NCBI RefSeq assembly: GCF_039535785.1
Contig: NZ_BAAAXV010000001.1
Coordinates: forward strand, 1,736,001-1,800,000
DNA: 64,000 nt
Origin: Nonomuraea helvata
GTDB lineage: Bacteria; Actinomycetota; Actinomycetes; Streptosporangiales; Streptosporangiaceae
Direction: 5' to 3'
This document shows, piece by piece, positions 60,688-64,000 of the stretch. The notes beneath the pieces were generated by a model, which saw only the letters and a list, made by a program, of their open reading frames with translations, searched no databases and was not told the origin of the DNA. The first letter of the stretch is position 1. Each line of letters starts with the position of its first letter. The translations under genes were made by a program, and so were the position numbers.

Positions 60688-60744
60688 CCGGGCCGCCTCC
60701 TGCCTGCCGGTGGACGAGACGGCGGCAGGCAGGAGGCGGCCCGG
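60688..60744. repeat. Perfect inverted repeat inside the broken GH43 gene
   Basis: Arms 60688-60709 and 60723-60744 are exact complements over 22 bases (23 with the flanking G-C), separated by 13 bases. The stem is very GC-rich. It lies where the protein would be variable and is preserved in frame. It may be a small insertion of its own or a product of template switching. Confidence 0.85.
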
Positions 60745-60871
60745 CCGGTCCTCAAGGCCGACGGCAGCCCGCTCCAACTGGACCGGGAGCACCCCGGCAG
60801 CTCCCTCGACATGACGTACTTCGAGGGCGCCGGACGCGGTTACGTCGCCTGGTCCCAGCGCTACATCACGG

Positions 60872-61241
60872 TTGGAGCGCTCCCCACGGATGAATCCGGG
60901 AGATTCCAGCCGTCCCAACCGTGCGGCTACGCGCATGGTCGCGACGCTGTTGCTTGGCGATTCACCTTCCGGCCCCGCATGCACGGGTTTCCACGCCCCA
61001 GCCCGCACACCCGGCCTGGGCTGCGCGGACTCCGCCCTCCCGGCGGTGAGTAGATCCTGCCTTGGCCTCCCTCGCGAGCTTGGTTATCACACGCGTGTTC
61101 GACCACGACCCACCATACCCGCACTGGATGGGCCGCCGCAGCCTGTTCTCGTCCATGCACGCTCGCGCCCTGAGGGGCACTCCCGCGCCGGGCTTGCCCC
61201 CATGGCTGAAGCCAGGGGTCCGCGCCCGGCATCCTCGATCG
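60872..61241 (-). mobile_element. Internally deleted IS200/IS605-family element, 370 bp
   Basis: The two ends match those of the element at 13802-15634: right end TTGGAGCGCTCCCCACG with a hairpin, then a stretch related to the tnpB 3' end (GTTGCTTGGCGATTCACCTT and GACTCCGCCCTCCCGGCGGT, compare 13876-13980). The left end has CCCCCATGGCTGAAGCCAGG and ends CGATCG at 61236-61241. No transposase is encoded; it must have moved by a tnpA in trans or be a deletion derivative. It keeps the region that specifies the TnpB guide RNA scaffold. Boundaries are fixed by restoring the host reading frame. Confidence 0.8.
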
Positions 61242-61761
61242 CCACCGTCGATCCCGCCGACCCGTGGCGGCTGACGAGCGATCCCGTCCGGCTGATCAGC
61301 GCCGAGTACGGCTGGGACCTCAACGACGGGAATGTGGCCGAGGGCCCCTTCGTCGTGCGGCACGGCGACCGGATCGTCATGACCTACTCCGGCTCCGCCG
61401 TCGGCCCGACGTACGTCATGGGCCTGGCCACCGCCGCCTCCGGCCGCGACCTGCTCGACCCGGCGAACTGGACCAAGCTCAACGCCCCCGTCCTCGCCAC
61501 CGACGCCCGCCACCGGGGAGTGGGGGCCGGGGCACAACACGTTCAGCCACGACGAGGACGGCCTGCCGCTCGTCGTCTACCATGCCCTCACCGCCCCGGA
61601 CGCGAAGGGCAGGAGCACCGCCATCCGCCGGATGCACTGGGCGGCCGACGGGCATCCCGTTCTCGACATGCGGCCGGACGAGGAGGTCGCCCCGCATCTC
61701 AGGACCGTGTCCACCAGCGTCCGAGTCAGCAGGCGACTATCCCTGTAGGTAATGTAGGGAC

Positions 61762-62376
61762 ATGTCCGAGACAGATCCCTCCACTCCGCCCCCATTACCC
61801 ACGGCGTCGCCCACCACGGCCACACCCACTCCGACGTCCACCGGACCGTCCCAGCCTTCGCCGACTCCTTCCACGCCCACGTATCCCGCCCCCACGTATC
61901 CCGCCCCCACGTATCCCGCCCCCACGTATCCCGCCCCCACGTATCCCGCCCCCACATACCCCGCCCCCACATATCCCGCCCCCACCCCTTCGCCGACCTC
62001 ACCTGGTCTCCCACGTCCGGGCATGCCGCCCACCGAGGTCCACGGGAGCACCTTCACGAGCGCGGCCGGCGGATTCACGACCGAGCACGAGGAACTGGCG
62101 AGGGATGCCCGCGGGATTCTCGACGCCCTCTTCGCACTGGGCGATTTCGCGGGCACGGACGAGGCGGGCAACAGGTTCAGGCAGGGCTACTCCACCGCGT
62201 TGAAGAAAGCGGAGACGTACGTCAACGCACTGCGCGACGTCTATCCCAGCGTCGGCGAACGGCTGGCCGGCATGAAGACCACCTTCGACGTCGCGAACTG
62301 GGCCACCATCGAATCCCTGCCGAAAGTGTCTGACCCACCCGAGTACTCGGAGTCGGACGGAAAGCTCACCCCCTGA
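61762..62376 (+). CDS. Proline-rich repeat protein with helical C-terminal domain (type VII secretion-like)
   Basis: A 204-residue protein. Residues 1-90 are low-complexity Pro/Thr with seven TYPAP repeats. Residues about 95-190 are a helical domain (TTEHEELARDARGILDALFA, GYSTALKKAETYVNALRDVY) that resembles ESX-type WXG100/PE-like helical hairpins but lacks a WxG motif. Followed 17 bases later by a YbaB gene. This layout (helical protein, YbaB, toxin-like protein) is common in actinobacterial type VII secretion cassettes. No export signal is seen. Confidence 0.75.
   Translation: MSETDPSTPPPLPTASPTTATPTPTSTGPSQPSPTPSTPTYPAPTYPAPTYPAPTYPAPTYPAPTYPAPTYPAPTPSPTSPGLPRPGMPPTEVHGSTFTSAAGGFTTEHEELARDARGILDALFALGDFAGTDEAGNRFRQGYSTALKKAETYVNALRDVYPSVGERLAGMKTTFDVANWATIESLPKVSDPPEYSESDGKLTP
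61879..61983 (+). repeat. 15-bp tandem repeats coding TYPAP
   Basis: Seven units of ACGTATCCCGCCCCC (some with ACATACC/ACATATC variants) are in frame. Length variation by slippage is likely. Confidence 0.9.
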
Positions 62377-62393
62377 CGTCTTCTGGAGACCTG

Positions 62394-62747
62394 ATGACCA
62401 CACCGGACGACGGCGCGCCCTTCCTCGACGAGGAGATGCGCCGCTTTCTCGCCGAGTTCCAGGCCGACACCCGGCCGCTGGAGCAGTTGCAGGAGGGCCT
62501 CAATGCCGTCCGCGGCCGAGGCGAGGCGGCCAATGGCCAGGTGACGGCCGAGGTGCTGGCGAGCGGCGCGCTCGGAAGTGTGCGCATCGACCCGCGGGCG
62601 ATGCGGCTCGGCGCGGACGCGCTGGCAGAGGCGGTGCTCGCCGCCGCGAACGCCGCCGCCGCGGACCTGACCGCGCAGATGGAAAGGATGATGACGGACG
62701 GCCTGACCCCGTTCGCCGACGAGGTCAGGCGGTTCAACCAGGGCTAG
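62394..62747 (+). CDS. YbaB/EbfC family nucleoid-associated-like protein
   Basis: A 117-residue protein with the YbaB pattern: a first helix, GEAANGQVTAEVLASGALGS, VRIDPRAMRLGADALAEAVL and a last helix (LTAQMERMMTDGLTPFADEV). YbaB proteins bind DNA or act as chaperone-like partners; paralogues sit next to ESX-type toxins in actinomycetes. Here it is convergent with a CpnT-N-like gene. Confidence 0.8.
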   Translation: MTTPDDGAPFLDEEMRRFLAEFQADTRPLEQLQEGLNAVRGRGEAANGQVTAEVLASGALGSVRIDPRAMRLGADALAEAVLAAANAAAADLTAQMERMMTDGLTPFADEVRRFNQG

Positions 62748-62765
62748 CCACCTGCTCACCGGCGG

Positions 62766-63671
62766 TCAGAGGCCGCGCCAGCGCCTGAACTGGTCCTGAC
62801 CAGCGGCGACACCCAGCTTGGCGAGCATCTGCTCCCAGGTGGGCAACAGGCTGGCCGGATCGTCGATCACGTCGCCGGGTCGGTTGAGCGCGTTCGCCGT
62901 GGTGCTGAAGATGGTGGATCCGGTCAGGAACACCATGGCATTGCGCGCCGCGTCGTTCTTCGGCAGCAGGTTGGCGGCCTTTCCGAAGTTGGCCGGGTCC
63001 ACGTGGTAGAAGACCATGGCCGCCGCGAAGTTCTTCAGCATGTACTCGCCGCGGTCGCTCCACGACCCCATGTCCTCGCCTCTCGCGAGCTTGAACCCGT
63101 CGATGAGCGCCTGGTCGAGGGCCGCGTAGGCGAGACTGCCGCCCACGGCGTAGATGAACCGCTTGCCCACCTCGTGTTCGAACATCTTGACGAGCAGCCG
63201 TGCCTGCGCCTTGCGCATCGCCCAGTTGATCATGGCCTGGACTTTCCTGTCGATCGCCGGCCAGCAGAAGAACATCAGCAGCTCGATCCACTGGATCATG
63301 GCCATGGTCCGCAGCGCGTGCTGGGTCTGCTCCAGCATGTCCGCGTAGTCGTCGACCGCGTCGGCCAGCCCGCGGAGGTACGCGGACACCCGCGGCGGAT
63401 AGGGCGCGACCTCGTCGTTGAAGTATTTCCTGAAGGCGTCGACGCCCGCGCCGGACATGGGCGGCCGCCACACCCTGCTCGCGGCCTCCTCCACGTCGTC
63501 CAAGCTGGTGTCCACCCGCCTGGCCAGCCGCCGCAGCAGCTCCGCGGCCTCGCGCGCCTTGGCCGGGTCGCCGTCGGGATAAGCGACAGCCAGCATCTGC
63601 CTGACCACGGCGCCGACACCGACGGCGGAGAGCATGAACCCCGCGATCGGAAGCTTGGGGGACGGACTCAC
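62766..63671 (-). CDS. CpnT N-terminal-like/WXG100-like helical protein
   Basis: A 301-residue protein. The helical N-terminal domain (about 25-130) has AREAAELLRRLARRVDTSLD and SRVWRPPMSGAGVDAFRKYF, matching the WxG-like pattern of proteins related to the channel-forming part of CpnT. A hydrophobic stretch (AMIQWIELLMFFCWPAIDRK) follows, then a helical tail. No toxin domain is recognised at the C-terminus, so it may be an orphan or carry an unknown effector. GTG 63671, after GAAAGGG, is preferred over ATG 63707. Confidence 0.7.
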   Translation of the reverse strand: MSPSPKLPIAGFMLSAVGVGAVVRQMLAVAYPDGDPAKAREAAELLRRLARRVDTSLDDVEEAASRVWRPPMSGAGVDAFRKYFNDEVAPYPPRVSAYLRGLADAVDDYADMLEQTQHALRTMAMIQWIELLMFFCWPAIDRKVQAMINWAMRKAQARLLVKMFEHEVGKRFIYAVGGSLAYAALDQALIDGFKLARGEDMGSWSDRGEYMLKNFAAAMVFYHVDPANFGKAANLLPKNDAARNAMVFLTGSTIFSTTANALNRPGDVIDDPASLLPTWEQMLAKLGVAAGQDQFRRWRGL

Positions 63672-63735
63672 GTAGCAGACCCTTTCTCTCTCAACATCGA
63701 CTGCCACGTTAGCCCCAAAGCCGCCACAAATCTCC

Positions 63736-64000
63736 CTATTTCTGGTCGGTTATGGCGCGAGGCGGGGCGGTGGAGCGGCGGGCGACCAGGGTGGGGGTGA
63801 CAGAGAAGCGGACCGCGGACGTGCGCCCCTCGATGATGCGCTCGAGCAGCAGCCGCCCGGCCGTCTTGCCCATGATGGCCCCGTCCTGGTCCACGCTCGT
63901 CAGCGAGATGTGCGCGAGCGCGGTCACGCGGGCGTTGTCGTAGCCGACCACCGATACGTCGCCGGGCACGGTGAGCCCGGCCTCGTGGATGGCCGCGAGC
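63736..64000 (-). CDS. LacI-family regulator, C-terminal part (5' end beyond window)
   Basis: The frame is open to the right edge; 87 codons of the C-terminus are visible. LTVPGDVSVVGYDNARVTAL and TSVDQDGAIMGKTAGRLLLE are the LacI-type C-terminal sugar-binding region, followed by VRFSVTPTLVARRSTAPP. It lies close to the broken GH43 locus and could recognise the TGTTAGCGCTAACA operator. Confidence 0.9.
   Translation of the reverse strand, partial: LAAIHEAGLTVPGDVSVVGYDNARVTALAHISLTSVDQDGAIMGKTAGRLLLERIIEGRTSAVRFSVTPTLVARRSTAPPRAITDQK

Larger units (their letters stand above)
60090..61748 (+). pseudogene. GH43-type glycoside hydrolase gene, broken by frameshifts and an insertion
   Basis: GGGGAGG precedes the ATG. 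Residues 1-173 read well (RTLADPHLFHTPTGYGVVAT, VFRPRAVYDGARDEYVLWWT). At about 60607 a +1 frameshift moves the sense to LDAEPLPARFGAPLV and later SSLDMTYFEGAGRGYVAWSQ RYIT. A 370-base insert (60872-61241) then interrupts. Removing it joins TAC ATC ACG G to CC ACC GTC and restores ATVDPADPWRLTSDPVRLIS. A second frameshift at about 61515 (run of four G) moves the last part, WGPGHNTFSHDEDGLPLVVY, to a third frame, which ends TAG 61746-61748. The promoter and operator remain intact. Confidence 0.85.

Noticed and set aside
61879..61983. Repeat array considered as CRISPR or as regulatory iterons
   Set aside because: Units are directly adjacent without spacers and encode TYPAP in frame with a plausible gene.

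Overview
The window is about 64 kb of very GC-rich DNA with strong third-position G/C bias, many GTG starts and dense ATGA/GTGA overlaps. It carries actinomycete signature families: a DUF574 SAM methyltransferase, an AfsR/SARP regulator, STAS and GAF/PAS sensors, YbaB with a CpnT-like secretion cassette, and many TetR and LacI regulators. The best guess is a chromosomal stretch of a filamentous actinobacterium of the Streptosporangiaceae type (Nonomuraea-like). That assignment is inference from gene content only. No tRNA, rRNA or CRISPR array was seen.

Layout. (1) 1-13 kb: a GAF/PAS sensor runs off the left edge. Then come a GH39-like glycosidase with carbohydrate-binding domains behind twin palindromic operators, a SUKH/leucine-rich protein, a STAS antagonist, small regulators, a TetR/membrane-protein pair, an epimerase/alpha-beta hydrolase fusion coupled to its TetR regulator, and a DUF574 methyltransferase. 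(2) 13-17.5 kb: an IS200/IS605 element (tnpB open, tnpA broken by a stop) sits inside the remains of a NACHT-type NTPase gene, followed by an M4 protease and its emfourin-type inhibitor. (3) 17.7-29 kb: a flavin monooxygenase, a carrier/CoA-transferase/carboxyltransferase operon with a divergent GntR regulator, a glutamine-amidotransferase/LysR pair, a two-component operon and an acyltransferase. (4) 29-32 kb: a P450 remnant, a secreted trypsin-like protease, and Ohr with a divergent TetR over paired operators. (5) 32-44 kb: an orphan ABC ATPase with an LSPD repeat tail, a SARP/NB-ARC/TPR regulator, a response regulator, and a tightly overlapping export operon. That operon encodes a MinD-like ATPase, an ABC ATPase with lost catalytic residues, an ABC-2 permease, a lipoprotein, a MacA-like adaptor and a MacB-type ATPase and permease. 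A staircase of three mini-ORFs separates its last two genes. (6) 44-49 kb: a CoA-thioester operon (CoA transferase, SDR, MaoC-like dehydratase, acyl-CoA dehydrogenase, aldo/keto reductase). (7) 49-54 kb: a MerR/imine-reductase pair, a secreted protein, a GntR regulator beside a broken glycosidase fragment, and a P450. (8) 54-64 kb: a LacI-controlled sugar-uptake and GH43 locus. Its second GH43 gene is broken by frameshifts and by a 370-bp IS605-derived insertion. It is followed by a Pro-rich protein, a YbaB protein, a CpnT-N-like protein and the start of another LacI regulator.

Themes. Plant-polysaccharide use appears at both ends of the window. Several loci pair a regulator with a visible palindromic operator. 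Decayed genes are frequent (NACHT, P450, DivIVA-like, two glycosidases, tnpA), which marks accessory DNA. The most unusual pieces are the MinD/degenerate-ABC/MacAB operon with its mini-ORF staircase and the two IS605-family insertions, one of which can be resolved to the base by restoring the host reading frame.
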